Positions 18,225 to 28,209 of a stretch of 64,000 bases of DNA are shown here, piece by piece. The notes beneath the pieces are model-generated. The model was not told the DNA's origin, did not search any database, and worked only from the letters and a program-made list of their open reading frames with translations. This DNA is from an uncultured Eubacterium sp. (GTDB lineage Bacteria; Bacillota; Clostridia; Peptostreptococcales; Anaerovoracaceae), in NCBI GenBank assembly GCA_946555345.1, contig CAMNSS010000018.1, forward strand, positions 1-64,000, given 5' to 3'. Positions within the stretch are counted from its first letter, which is position 1. The number at the start of each line of letters is the position of its first letter. The position numbers were made by a program, and so were the translations under genes.

Positions 18225-19244
18225 ATGAACTGTTTTAGTACATCTCAATGCAATACAAACGGAGACTCCTGCTGCCGCGCCAATGAGCTGTGCAGCTTTA
18301 GCGGAAACCTTGATGATGTAACAGCAACGCCGATTTATGTCCAGAGCGTTTATGATGCGGTAAGATTCAACCTGCAAGGAATGAAAACGGTGCAGGGGCT
18401 GAAATTCACGCCTTGCCTGCCATGTGGCTGCACGATAAACAAAATTTTAGACGTAAGGATCAAGAAGGTTTTCGATCCATGCAATGCCGACGATAAGGAT
18501 AATCTCACCCTCGAAATGGAAACCGGTATTTCCGGCGCTTGCTTCGTCAACGATTCAAAGGGCGTCGTAAAGACCATCGGGCCTGACGGGATGCCATCGG
18601 AAAATATGCTGTTCGCCGATACCAGCGATTGCGATTGCACCGGATGCGGAACGCCTATCTTCGGAACGCAGAATGCGAAAATCTGGGGAAACATCGTCGT
18701 GTATTTAGACTTGTCGGTATGCGACAGCTGCGGCCGCGAAAGCTGTATTACGGTCTGCGCCGAGCTGAATATCGCCAAGCCAAACTGCCCTCTGGTTCTC
18801 ACCAACTTCTTTGAACTGAGCATGCCGAGCACGAGCAATTCCGCATTTTTCCCAAGGCTTACAGAACTGGCCAATGTGGGATTCAGCGCACGGCTTGCAA
18901 CCAACAATGCAGCGAGGGATCTGTGCGTTGACGGCAACGGCGAAATCAGCGCCAACTTTATCGTAACGATATGCGTGACAGCCGAAAAGAAGATTACCGT
19001 CCCGGTACAGCTTTGCGTCCTGTCCACCGGCTTTGCCAATGCACCGCTCCAGGAAAACCTGTCCGGCGTGATGTCTTGTCCCGGCCTATTTCCTGAGAGA
19101 ATTGATGGAAGCAGCGATTCCTGCTGCGACAAAAATATGCCATGCGGTGAGCCTGGAGGCACGTTCTGCGATCCATGCAGCACACAGCCGATTGACAACA
19201 ATGGCTGCGGCTGCAGTGATTACCCACCGGCAACGTGCAAGTAG
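18225..19244 (+). CDS. Cysteine-rich protein of unknown function (possible spore/cell-surface protein)
   Basis: 339 aa with many CC, CxC and CxxC motifs (CGCTI, CDCTGCG, CDSCGRESC, CNGCGC); strong AGGAGGT ribosome-binding site; no clear catalytic motif. Confidence 0.6.
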   Translation: MNCFSTSQCNTNGDSCCRANELCSFSGNLDDVTATPIYVQSVYDAVRFNLQGMKTVQGLKFTPCLPCGCTINKILDVRIKKVFDPCNADDKDNLTLEMETGISGACFVNDSKGVVKTIGPDGMPSENMLFADTSDCDCTGCGTPIFGTQNAKIWGNIVVYLDLSVCDSCGRESCITVCAELNIAKPNCPLVLTNFFELSMPSTSNSAFFPRLTELANVGFSARLATNNAARDLCVDGNGEISANFIVTICVTAEKKITVPVQLCVLSTGFANAPLQENLSGVMSCPGLFPERIDGSSDSCCDKNMPCGEPGGTFCDPCSTQPIDNNGCGCSDYPPATCK

Positions 19245-19321
19245 GTGCAGGTAAATACGAGCAAAACGAAATATATCTTGAAACGGATTGCACCGAAAAA
19301 CAAATTGCATCGAGAAAAAAA

Positions 19322-19347
19322 CAACCCCGCGCCCGCCGCGGGGTTTT
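19322..19347 (+). terminator. Rho-independent terminator
   Basis: AACCCCGCgcccgccGCGGGGTT followed by TTG. Confidence 0.75.
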
Positions 19348-19449
19348 GTTCAGGCAACAAACAGGCCCTCTTGTTTTGGCAGGAGCGCTTTTGAATGCAC
19401 TAAAAAATATCCGTTCCTTATATTTTCTTATATTTTGCAGGATGAGAAG

Positions 19450-19863
19450 CTACCTCGCTGGTACGCTATGCTTGATTTGCACCAGCAGAAGCACTAAGCT
19501 AACGCCCAGCATAATATGCCCGATTCCGGCAACGCCGGAGATTGCTGCGTTTGCGCCGGAAGAAAGCGTAATTCCAAGTACCTGGGGTATGCCCCGCACC
19601 ACAAGCATTACGGCCGTTAGGTTCAAGCCTATGTGGTAAACGGCCAGCACCTGCCGGGTCTTTACGCCGGTAAAGGAAAAATTCTTTTCCAACAGGAGCA
19701 GCAGCAGGAAAAGCACCATGCCCAGCAAGAAGTAATGGGGATGTACCGCTTTAAGGGCTGTTTGGGATGTAAAATCATTGAATTTGGCAAACTCCCGATA
19801 AAATACGCCACCGCCCATCGCAAGGATGGCGTACAGCAGAGCCATGTTCATGTAGTATTTCAT
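19450..19863 (-). CDS. DUF2871-like integral membrane protein
   Basis: 137 aa, four hydrophobic helices, MNMALLYAILAMGGGVFYREFTKF... HPHYFLLGM pattern. Confidence 0.7.
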   Translation of the reverse strand: MKYYMNMALLYAILAMGGGVFYREFAKFNDFTSQTALKAVHPHYFLLGMVLFLLLLLLEKNFSFTGVKTRQVLAVYHIGLNLTAVMLVVRGIPQVLGITLSSGANAAISGVAGIGHIMLGVSLVLLLVQIKHSVPAR

Positions 19864-19967
19864 GCGTATTTCTCCTTTCCTTGCATTCTTGCTTCATGGC
19901 AAAACGTCCAATCGGCAAAGAGCAGACAGACAACGCCAAATAAGGTTTCTGCGATTGCCCTTATGCT

Positions 19968-20168
19968 TTATTCTTCTTTATTTTCAGTTTCATCTTGAAC
20001 TTCGGCAAATACCGCTTTGCCAAAGTTGCAGCCAAACAACAGCCCAGCCAGCAGAAGCGATGCGCCCAAACCAGTATAAAATACCGCAATAAATCGTTCT
20101 GGCGCAATCCCGCTTATCCGCAGGACGATACGAAGGATGTTGAACCCCGTTGAACATCGGCTTGCCAC
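19968..20168 (-). pseudogene. Likely truncated membrane protein fragment
   Basis: FNILRIVLRISGIAPERFIAVFYTGLGASLLLAGLLFGCNFG looks like a C-terminal membrane segment without a complete protein. Confidence 0.35.
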
Positions 20169-20204
20169 TCTGAAAAAATATACCGGACAAACGGGTATTT
20201 GCTT

Positions 20205-20834
20205 CTATTTTTCAAAAACAACAAAACCACATTCGTAAGGATGATCACAATACACGCTTTTTTTCTTATCAGTGCGGTATAATAGGATTTTCAGGATAAT
20301 TAGAAAATCCCCGCCACCCGAAATAATCATTACTTCTGCCAAGAAAAGCAGCAGTAATTGATTTGTAATCACCGCAACCGCCGCAATCCCGCCCCCCAAG
20401 ACTAATGTGGGCATGGCGGCCCCTAGCAAATATTTCCACCTTTTCAATGGCTCCGAACAAGTGCAGTATGGGGAAAAACTACTCCAAATAAATCCGAAAT
20501 CAATCGAATGAAAATGGTTTTTCGCAAAACTCCCCCAAGTGATTCCATGTATTAACTCATGCAGAATGATTAGGCATGGAATAAGCAAGAATGCTGCTGC
20601 GGCAAGCCCCAAAGAAATTCCCTCTAAATCAAACCCGTTCACATTATAGTAAATCCAAAGGGTAAATGCCATAAATGGCAATATGCTTAAAGGACCTAAA
20701 TAATTCGCTTGTTTCATATTGAAAATCATACTCTTCGCTTCATATCCATTTTGCTGCATTTCAGAAGTGAATTTTTCAAAATCATCTTTACGTTTCAATT
20801 CTTTTTCCGTTAATTTTCTCTTGTCCTTGCCCAT
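20205..20834 (-). CDS. DUF3267 family membrane protein (putative metalloprotease)
   Basis: LHELIHGITWGSFAKNHFHSIDFGF (HExxH-like) plus hydrophobic segments. Confidence 0.75.
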   Translation of the reverse strand: MGKDKRKLTEKELKRKDDFEKFTSEMQQNGYEAKSMIFNMKQANYLGPLSILPFMAFTLWIYYNVNGFDLEGISLGLAAAAFLLIPCLIILHELIHGITWGSFAKNHFHSIDFGFIWSSFSPYCTCSEPLKRWKYLLGAAMPTLVLGGGIAAVAVITNQLLLLFLAEVMIISGGGDFLIILKILLYRTDKKKSVYCDHPYECGFVVFEK

Positions 20835-20918
20835 GCTTAATTCCTCCGAATCGAATTTGCCGAGATAAAAAAGATATTGTACCATATCCAGCTGCGAAAA
20901 GCAATCTGCACTACTGTA

Positions 20919-21165
20919 GAAAAGAAGGTTACCGTTCTAATACCGTTCTGTGTTCTGTCCACCAGCTTTGCCAATGCGCCGCTCAGGAAAACCTGTCGGG
21001 CATGAGGTCCTTTCCCGGCCTATTTCCTGAGAAAATTGATGGAAGCAGCGATTCCTGCTGCGGCAAAAATATGCCGCGCGGTGAGCCTGGAGGCACGTTC
21101 TGCGATCCATGCAGCACACAGCCGGTTGACAACAATGGATGCGGCTGCAGTGATTTCCCACCCGC
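20919..21165 (+). pseudogene. Decayed partial duplicate of the 3' end of the 18225..19244 cysteine-rich gene
   Basis: GTSSACCAGCTTTGCCAATGC..., GATGGAAGCAGCGATTCCTGCTGCG, GAGCCTGGAGGCACGTTCTGCGATCCATGCAGCACACAGCC shared with 18990-19230; frameshifts in between. Confidence 0.85.
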
Positions 21166-21224
21166 CCAGCCTTCACGCCCTCCCCATCAAAAAATTTCCG
21201 CAAATTCATCCATTCTCTTCTTTG

Positions 21225-22517
21225 TTACGAGAGGGATGCTTGTATCCCATCCTGCCCCAGATACCCCAGCGCTTCATCGACGATTTTTTCCACCCGCGCA
21301 AGGCCAAACGAAGTATCGATGCAGATATGGTAATTTGCCGCCATGCCCCATATCTGGTTGGTATAATACCTGTAATGCTCCGCCCGCTGCCTGTCCATCT
21401 GCCGAAGCCGCTTTGCCGCAGCCTCCTTGGAAAGCCCTTCCGTTTTCATGACCCGCTCGATGCGGTGCTTCGTCGGTGCAAAGAGGAAAACGCTCAAGCA
21501 TTTTGCATTGTCCAGCAGCACATAATCAGCGCACCTTCCCACGATAACGGCATTTCCTGCCGCCGCAATCTTTTCGATCGCCGCCGCCTCCGCCGCGAAG
21601 ACGTTATCCTTCGGCGAATCATTTTCGGGGAAGGCATACACCTGGTTGAGCAAATCCCGCACTTTACCGCGCGGAAGGATCTCTTCGCTTTCCGAAAGCC
21701 CAACAAAGCCGCATCCCGTCGTCCCGGCGCTTGTCTGAATCGTCTCCTTGTCATAAAAACGAAAGCCGTATTTTTCCGCCAGGCGCATCCCGATCTCCCG
21801 TCCGCCGCTGCCATATTGCCGCCCGATCAAAATACAAATGCCAGGCTGCGCGGCTTCCTTCCCCCCTGCAGCCGCCTGCCCTTGCCGAAACAGCTTCTGG
21901 GGGAGAAAAGCAAGCCGCCTGCTGATGAAACGGGCGATGAAACCCACGAAAAGCGCAGCAACTACCGTGCCTTCGCGCACGCCGGAAAGCTTTCCAAGAA
22001 GCGCGAAGGAGAGGATTGCCGCCGTCACCGATATCGAAACATCAAAAACCACCTTCGTGATGCCAAAGTCCGTTTTCCACGTATGTACCACCGCCCGGAC
22101 AAAGGATTCGCCGGGCAGCATCACCACATTGGCCAGCATTTCCGCATACACGCCGATGCCGAGGATCACGCAGCCGATCAGCAGATACGCGAGCTTCATC
22201 GCATAGATATTCGGCTCTACAAAGCCAAGGAGCATCATGCTGAAATCGATGAAATACCCGAATGCGATCGATACCGGGATTTGCAACACGTGTTCCAGTT
22301 TAAAGTTTTTTCGCAAAATAGCCAGCTGCAAAACAATCAGAAGCAAACTGAGCAATATCGTAAATTCACCTAACGAAAACGGAAATCTGAGGCTCAAGAC
22401 ATAAGGAACCGACGATATAGGCGAAGTTCCCAGGTCTGCTTTCGTCACCATGCTCACGCCAAACGAGCTGATAAAAAGCCCGATGATAAAAATGATGTAC
22501 CGTTTCAGTTTTTCCAT
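21225..22517 (-). CDS. Fusion: YczE/DUF6198-like membrane domain plus cytidylate kinase-like P-loop domain
   Basis: N-term hydrophobic 'GLFISSFGVSMVTKADLGTSPISSVPYVLS'; C-term 'GICILIGRQYGSGGREIGMRLAEKYGFRFYDKETI ... VIVGRCADYVL'. Confidence 0.85.
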   Translation of the reverse strand: MEKLKRYIIFIIGLFISSFGVSMVTKADLGTSPISSVPYVLSLRFPFSLGEFTILLSLLLIVLQLAILRKNFKLEHVLQIPVSIAFGYFIDFSMMLLGFVEPNIYAMKLAYLLIGCVILGIGVYAEMLANVVMLPGESFVRAVVHTWKTDFGITKVVFDVSISVTAAILSFALLGKLSGVREGTVVAALFVGFIARFISRRLAFLPQKLFRQGQAAAGGKEAAQPGICILIGRQYGSGGREIGMRLAEKYGFRFYDKETIQTSAGTTGCGFVGLSESEEILPRGKVRDLLNQVYAFPENDSPKDNVFAAEAAAIEKIAAAGNAVIVGRCADYVLLDNAKCLSVFLFAPTKHRIERVMKTEGLSKEAAAKRLRQMDRQRAEHYRYYTNQIWGMAANYHICIDTSFGLARVEKIVDEALGYLGQDGIQASLS

Positions 22518-22930
22518 AAAGTATGACCAATCCTTTCATTCAATGACTCTTCTGTCATTCCATTAAACTCTTCCTGGGCAAAAGATCTACTGGGCAGTCG
22601 TCTCCGCCCGCTCCACTGCTTCATTACTCCTTTATTGCTTTCCGCTATTCATCCTTCCTGAACGCTTTATTCCTTTTTGCTTTGCGACTGGATTTTTTTC
22701 AATTCTCTGCCCCTTCACCCTGTTGTTCGTTTGCTTCCCTGCTTCATTAAATTATTCTTTCGCTAACGGCTTATTGCATTAAACCACTATTCTATGAATG
22801 TTTTATCTTATTGGATTATCTTCAACCATTCCTCCGCTAAATTGCATCTTATCAATCCGCTATGCCATTGGTCCATCATCCCTTTAATGCACTGTTCTTT
22901 TAAATCACCACGCATTGCTTAATAGACTTA

Positions 22931-23347
22931 TTATCTCACCAAATTCCCGTATATTTTTTCAAAGACCGCCATAAACGACGTGCGCTCCGCCTCTGAAATT
23001 CCCTCAAAAACTTCTTCTTCAAGGCTGCAAAACGCCTGCTCCACCATCCGCTGGTACGTCCTTCCTTTTTCCGTAAGAAATATATGCAAAGAACGCCTGT
23101 TGCCGTTGAGCATACGGCGTTCAATCAGCCCTTTCTCTTCCATGCGGTTCAGGATCGAGGTAAGCGACGGCGCTTCGATATGGCAGCCCGCCGCCATATC
23201 CTTTTGATTTGCGCCATCATGATATTGCAAGTAATCGAGAACCTTGGGCTGTCCCAGCGTAAGCTCCGTTTCCTTCAGCGATAAAATTAACTTTTTTTGA
23301 AACATGGCATGGTTTGCCATTGCGAGATAATGAAATGTATGATCCAT
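22931..23347 (-). CDS. MarR family transcriptional regulator
   Basis: Winged-helix pattern TLGQPKVLDYLQYHDGANQKDMAAGCHIEAPSLTSILNRMEEKGLIERR. Confidence 0.88.
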   Translation of the reverse strand: MDHTFHYLAMANHAMFQKKLILSLKETELTLGQPKVLDYLQYHDGANQKDMAAGCHIEAPSLTSILNRMEEKGLIERRMLNGNRRSLHIFLTEKGRTYQRMVEQAFCSLEEEVFEGISEAERTSFMAVFEKIYGNLVR

Positions 23348-23770
23348 GTGCAGCTCCTTTGCAAAAGTATGATTTTTGAACCGCTTGGGCATTAGCAGAT
23401 ACTTCAACGGTGGTTTTGGGCCTTTCTGGCATTGGGACTGTTTCATCTGTCTTCAAAGGCAGTTAGGCACATTAAAGCCAGGATGTTTGAGCGCTTCGGG
23501 TCCTTCATGGCATTCTGGAATCTTGTGGCATTTTGGAAAGCGGTGCTTGTTTAAAGCGGTTTTCGGCGTTTCAAGCTGGGGTGCGATAAGCGCTTTCAGC
23601 GTTTTCAAGGTCATTTTAAGCGTTCTCAAAATAACCCCAACAATTGATTAGAATACTAACAATTAGAATTATAACGATTTCCGCCAGAAAAAGCAAGGGA
23701 AAAATAACGGCTTTTACCGTTTCCGTGAACATAATGCCTTATCACCATATGGAAAACCTAAATTCTTCAT

Positions 23771-23809
23771 ACGAAAAAGGCAAGGTTGCCATGCCCTTGC
23801 CTTTTTCGT
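23771..23809. terminator. Strong bidirectional terminator
   Basis: 15-bp perfect stem ACGAAAAAGGCAAGG/CCTTGCCTTTTTCGT. Confidence 0.8.
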
Positions 23810-24077
23810 GTATCCTTGCTTTTATATTATACCCTTGCCTTCATGCTGCGCTGCTCTTTCAGCTTGCCTAACCCACAATTTGAAACGCCTTCCCCGTTTA
23901 TTCGTCCACTCGCCCATCACCTGGCCGGAAGCTTGCCCGCCTTGCCGCCAGGATTCATCTGCGCTTTTTACGGTTCAGGACCGTTTCAGCCTTCCCGCCG
24001 CCTTGCAAACAGGACGTACAGCCCGTCTTTTTTGCGCCTAGCCAGTCCACCGCCCAACCCGAAGGCCTTCCCGCTTT

Positions 24078-24875
24078 CTAGCTCGCTCTCCTCTCGATTC
24101 TGAGCTTGTCCGCAATGATCGCAATAAACTCCGAGTTGGTCGGCTTGCCCTTATCGTTCTGCACCGTATAACCAAACAGTGCATTGATCGTTTCCAGCCT
24201 GCCCCTGTTCCAAGCGACCTCGATCGCATGGCGGATCGCCCGCTCCACCCTGCTCGGCGTGGTCTTGTTCGCTTTGGCAATCGCAGGATACAGCTCCTTG
24301 GTGACAGCTCCCAGAAGATCCATATCCTCGACTACCATCGTAATTGCATCCCGCAGGTAATGGTATCCCTTGATATGGGCGGGAACGCCGATTTCATGTA
24401 TGATGTTTGTTATCTCAATCTCCAGCCGTTTCGCTTCATCATCCCCATCGCTTGTCAAAATCGCTTTGGCATACTGCATCTTGTTCTGCTCGTTCTCGTC
24501 TACCCCGGCGAGCTGGTTGATGCGCTTCATCAGCACATCCAGGTTAAATGGTTTAACTATGTAATATTCAGCGCCCAAACCCAAAGCCTTCTGGGTAATC
24601 GGTTCTTGTCCTACTGCGGATAAAACGATAGTGCGAGGATATTTTTCCATTTCCAGATTATTGATCGTTTCCAGCACGCCCAGCCCGTCAAGGTGGGGCA
24701 TTACCATATCCAATATCAAAATGTCCGGCTGCTTTGTCTTAATGTTTTCAATAGTTTTAAGCCCGTCGTGAGAAACAAAAGCCAAATCGATATCATCTTT
24801 CTCCTCAAAAAAGTCAACAAGAATATCACAAAATTCCCTATTATCGTCAGCGATACCAATTTTAATTCTTTTCAT
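24078..24875 (-). CDS. spo0A: Sporulation transcription factor Spo0A
   Basis: Receiver domain [15 protein letters not shown]...[16 protein letters not shown] and C-terminal [17 protein letters not shown]-type region ([20 protein letters not shown]). Confidence 0.97.
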   Translation of the reverse strand: MKRIKIGIADDNREFCDILVDFFEEKDDIDLAFVSHDGLKTIENIKTKQPDILILDMVMPHLDGLGVLETINNLEMEKYPRTIVLSAVGQEPITQKALGLGAEYYIVKPFNLDVLMKRINQLAGVDENEQNKMQYAKAILTSDGDDEAKRLEIEITNIIHEIGVPAHIKGYHYLRDAITMVVEDMDLLGAVTKELYPAIAKANKTTPSRVERAIRHAIEVAWNRGRLETINALFGYTVQNDKGKPTNSEFIAIIADKLRIERRAS

Positions 24876-25032
24876 TCTTTTCTCCCCCAGTCTTTTCCCC
24901 ACAAAACAGCCATTTCGACAGCCGTTTTGCAAATACATGATGATAAAATAGTGATTTTCACTATTTTTGACTACGTATTTATTTTCAAATATTGGCAGCG
25001 CTTTATCAATGGAATACGATGAACAAATTATT

Positions 25033-26100
25033 TTAATTTTCGACACTGTTCGACTGTTCTAACATCCACTCGATAAAAACGCCGTATCCGCGCTCCGGGT
25101 CATTGACAAACACATGGGTCACAGCGCCTACGATCCGGTCGTTCTGGATGATCGGGCTTCCGCTCATGCCCTGTACGATGCCGCCGCTTTCGGAAAGAAG
25201 CTCTTTGTCCGTAACCCGGATCACCATGCTTTTATCTGCGGGTGCGTCCTGATCCTCAATTTTCTCGATTTCGATTTCAAAACGCCTGATTTCGTTATTG
25301 GAAAGCGTCGATAAAATATAGGCCTTCCCCGGCTCTACCTGCTCCTTTGTTCCGATCGCAATAGGCTTTTGGTAAAGCGGATTTTCGATCGGATGGTAAG
25401 CGATCCCGAAAACGCCGAACTGGCTGTTGCGCACAAGGCTTCCCAGCGGATCATTTGCATGGTAAAAAATGCCCTTGATTTCTCCCGGCTCTCCGCTTTT
25501 GCCTTCCTGGATCTCCTGCACCTGCGACTCTAAAAGCAGTCCTGTCTCAACCGAAAGAATCGAATTTGTCTCCGGGTCTACAATGCCATGCCCCAGTGCG
25601 CCAAAAGCCGAATTAGACGGATCATAATAGGTCAGCGTCCCAATTCCGGCCGTCTTATCCTTCACCCAGATCCCAAGCTTATAAAGGCCATCCTCCTCCG
25701 ACTGGACCGGATTGATTTCGATGCTGAGCGTCTCATTGTTCCGCTTGACCTTCAGCCTGATGATATCCCTGATCTCGTTCACCAGCTCCTGCACCTCGTC
25801 CGCCCGGTAAACGGGCGTCCCGTTTATTTCCAAAATGACATCGCCGATCTGAAGCCCGCTCAAAAGCCCAGGGTTTACCGTCTCGCCGTCTTTTCCCTCT
25901 ATTTCCTCCAGCCCTACGATCAACACGCCCCTAACGTCCATTTTAACGCCGACAGACTGCCCGCCCGGCACCAGCACCTTCTCCGCCACAACAGGCACTG
26001 CCGCAGGGCTGCCATCATCCGAAAAAACCTGCCCAACCGCAGCAATAGAAAGAAGAAGCCCGCATAAAACCAGCGCACCCTTTTTCAGAAACCCCTTCAT
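25033..26100 (-). CDS. spoIVB: SpoIVB peptidase (S55)
   Basis: PDZ domain ([15 protein letters not shown]), [41 protein letters not shown]; next to spo0A. Confidence 0.95.
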   Translation of the reverse strand: MKGFLKKGALVLCGLLLSIAAVGQVFSDDGSPAAVPVVAEKVLVPGGQSVGVKMDVRGVLIVGLEEIEGKDGETVNPGLLSGLQIGDVILEINGTPVYRADEVQELVNEIRDIIRLKVKRNNETLSIEINPVQSEEDGLYKLGIWVKDKTAGIGTLTYYDPSNSAFGALGHGIVDPETNSILSVETGLLLESQVQEIQEGKSGEPGEIKGIFYHANDPLGSLVRNSQFGVFGIAYHPIENPLYQKPIAIGTKEQVEPGKAYILSTLSNNEIRRFEIEIEKIEDQDAPADKSMVIRVTDKELLSESGGIVQGMSGSPIIQNDRIVGAVTHVFVNDPERGYGVFIEWMLEQSNSVEN

Positions 26101-26109
26101 TGAACCTCC

Positions 26110-26583
26110 CTAGCTATCAAAGTTTTCAAGGAATTTACCCAGATCTTCCTCCGTTTTTAGCCTTACCCCATCGACAAATAATTGCTGATCCCGTTCCGAA
26201 AGCAAATCAAATGGAATCGACGTGATCAAATAAAGCTCTTCCTTGCCGGTTTCGTCACAGATAAATACCTTTACCACTCCGTTTACTTCTTTTATTAGAT
26301 ATGCGTCAACCTCCGGTTCTGTGCCTGGCCCTGTATCATCCTTCTGGGAATCCTGTTCTTCGTCTTCTTCAAAACCCTGCTTTTCATCCGCCTTTGTGCT
26401 TTCCTTTTTTTTGTCTTCACTGGCGGGCTTTTTTGCATCCACCTGCTGGACGGTATCCGCTATGGGCTGCTCTTCGTCCTGCCCCTGATAATTGAGCCAT
26501 ATGCCAAAGGTCATGATAAAAACGCCCAGGGCTGCTAATATGACCCTGTTCCTCAACTTTTTTCTTCTATCGTCTCTAAACAT
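26110..26583 (-). CDS. Membrane-anchored protein with BofC C-terminal-like domain
   Basis: TM helix then charged linker; C-term YLIKEVNGVVKVFICDETGKEELYLITSIPFDLLSERDQQLFVDGVRLKTEEDLGKFLENF; adjacent to spoIVB. Confidence 0.55.
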   Translation of the reverse strand: MFRDDRRKKLRNRVILAALGVFIMTFGIWLNYQGQDEEQPIADTVQQVDAKKPASEDKKKESTKADEKQGFEEDEEQDSQKDDTGPGTEPEVDAYLIKEVNGVVKVFICDETGKEELYLITSIPFDLLSERDQQLFVDGVRLKTEEDLGKFLENFDS

Positions 26584-26652
26584 AATATACTTCACCTCAT
26601 AACCTATTATTATCAGTATTTTCCTGTTTATACTTCTTTCAAAACACGAAAA

Positions 26653-26688
26653 AACAGAGCCTTCCCCATCATGGGAAAAAGCTCTGTT
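26653..26688 (-). terminator. Terminator downstream of the ClC gene
   Basis: AACAGAGC...GCTCTGTT stem with A/T run. Confidence 0.6.
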
Positions 26689-26764
26689 CCATGCGCAGCG
26701 CACCGTTTTATGCAAAGCGCCCTCTTTCTTGTAAAGCATCCAGCTTCCTGCAAAGCGCAATATT

Positions 26765-28024
26765 TTATTCTTTTCGCAGTAACGCCTCCGGCACGGGAAT
26801 TTTCGACGCCACAAAAGCCGATAAAAGCATCGGCGGCAGATAAGTCAGCGGAAAGCATAGGAGCAGTACGGCTACCGCCATCAGCGGCTTTCGTGAAATG
26901 TATGCGTAAAGCGCAGCGATCGTGACCGCTACGGCAAACGATCCATCCATGCCCGTTACCGCCGCCACCGCATAGCCTAGGCAAAGCCCGGAGAATATGA
27001 TTGGAAAAATGCTCCCGCCCCGCCAGCCAAAATTGATGCAGATGTTCACCAAAACCAGCTTTCCGATTGCGGTAAAAAATAGCAGCATAACAGAATATGA
27101 CTGCCACGCATCCATCATCTCACCCATTTCATGCTCGCCGGAAAACATCGCCAGCGGCAGAAAATAACCCACGGCTGCCACGGCAATACCAGCGGCCAGG
27201 CAGCTTGCGATTCTGTGCGAAAGCAAATGCGCGCTGATCAGCCCTGTCACTTTGTTGATGCACAGATACAAAAATCCAAAGAAAACGCCTGCTGCCAAAA
27301 GCAGGATGAACCACTTCCATTGCTGCCATCCGTAACCGTGATGCACATCGAATCTCGGAAGCCCCATGCCAGTGCCGGTCAGCCTGCCAAGCCCGCTCAT
27401 CGCCAGCATGCCGCCTGCAACGCCCATAATATATACGAAAATCCGGTCTTTTTTGCCCGCCAGCTTTTTCCCGTATTTTTCCGCCTTGCTGTCCGGCTCT
27501 ACATTGCCGACGATGCCAAAGAGAGGCGCATTGAAGATTACCCCCAGCGTAGCCGCAATCCCGCTCTCGGCAAGAGCCGCCACCTCATGCCCTTTATATT
27601 TCAGACGGTCGCCGATGAAACAGCAAAGGCCTGCGATAAGGCCAGATAACCCTGCTTCCGGACCTAACGCGCCGCCAAAAATGAGCGGCAGCAAGGCGGA
27701 TACGGCGATGACGGGAAGCCTGTCGTATGGATACGAGCCTTCTTTTTTGATCCGCCCCATCACCTGTTCCATATCATCCGGCAAAATTCCGTGCTTTTTC
27801 TGCCACAGGCCGATCAGCAAACCGCCTGCAAGGCATACCGCCACGTTATAAAGCAGCGTATTTTCCAATCCAAGCATTTGTGGGATGCAGCCCCATAGCA
27901 AATCAATCCCTGCGGACATGATGGTTAAAACGAGCCAGACCACTGCGCCCGCAAAAGCGCCCAGCAAAAAAGAAAGCAATCCGAATATTAATATCTTACC
28001 AAATTTGTTCATTGTGTACTCCAA
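26765..28024 (-). CDS. ClC family chloride channel/transporter
   Basis: GGALGPEAGLSG (GxGPE-like) and GWRGGSIFPIIFSG motifs, about 10 TM segments. Confidence 0.85.
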   Translation of the reverse strand: MEYTMNKFGKILIFGLLSFLLGAFAGAVVWLVLTIMSAGIDLLWGCIPQMLGLENTLLYNVAVCLAGGLLIGLWQKKHGILPDDMEQVMGRIKKEGSYPYDRLPVIAVSALLPLIFGGALGPEAGLSGLIAGLCCFIGDRLKYKGHEVAALAESGIAATLGVIFNAPLFGIVGNVEPDSKAEKYGKKLAGKKDRIFVYIMGVAGGMLAMSGLGRLTGTGMGLPRFDVHHGYGWQQWKWFILLLAAGVFFGFLYLCINKVTGLISAHLLSHRIASCLAAGIAVAAVGYFLPLAMFSGEHEMGEMMDAWQSYSVMLLFFTAIGKLVLVNICINFGWRGGSIFPIIFSGLCLGYAVAAVTGMDGSFAVAVTIAALYAYISRKPLMAVAVLLLCFPLTYLPPMLLSAFVASKIPVPEALLRKE

Positions 28025-28209
28025 ATATACTGCGATAAAATAGCGGCAACTCCCGCTTCCACGATAAAGCTAGCAAAACCTGATTTGTTCCCGCAATAAG
28101 ACGGCCGAACCAATTCAACCGAATCCATTTCCACAAAAAATCAGCAAGCTCCCATTGTTCCTGCAAGGAAACCGGCAAAGCCAATAAAGCCTGATTCTTT
28201 TCCTAAACA

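Noticed and set aside
18350-19201. 283-aa minus-strand ORF
   Set aside because: Antisense to the cysteine-rich gene, which has a much better ribosome-binding site.
21036-22373. 445-aa plus-strand ORF
   Set aside because: Antisense to the YczE/cytidylate kinase fusion; no domain and no plausible start context.
22518-22930. About 400 bp pyrimidine-rich spacer with recurring ATTC/GCTTT words
   Set aside because: No consistent period, ORF or RNA structure could be supported by eye.
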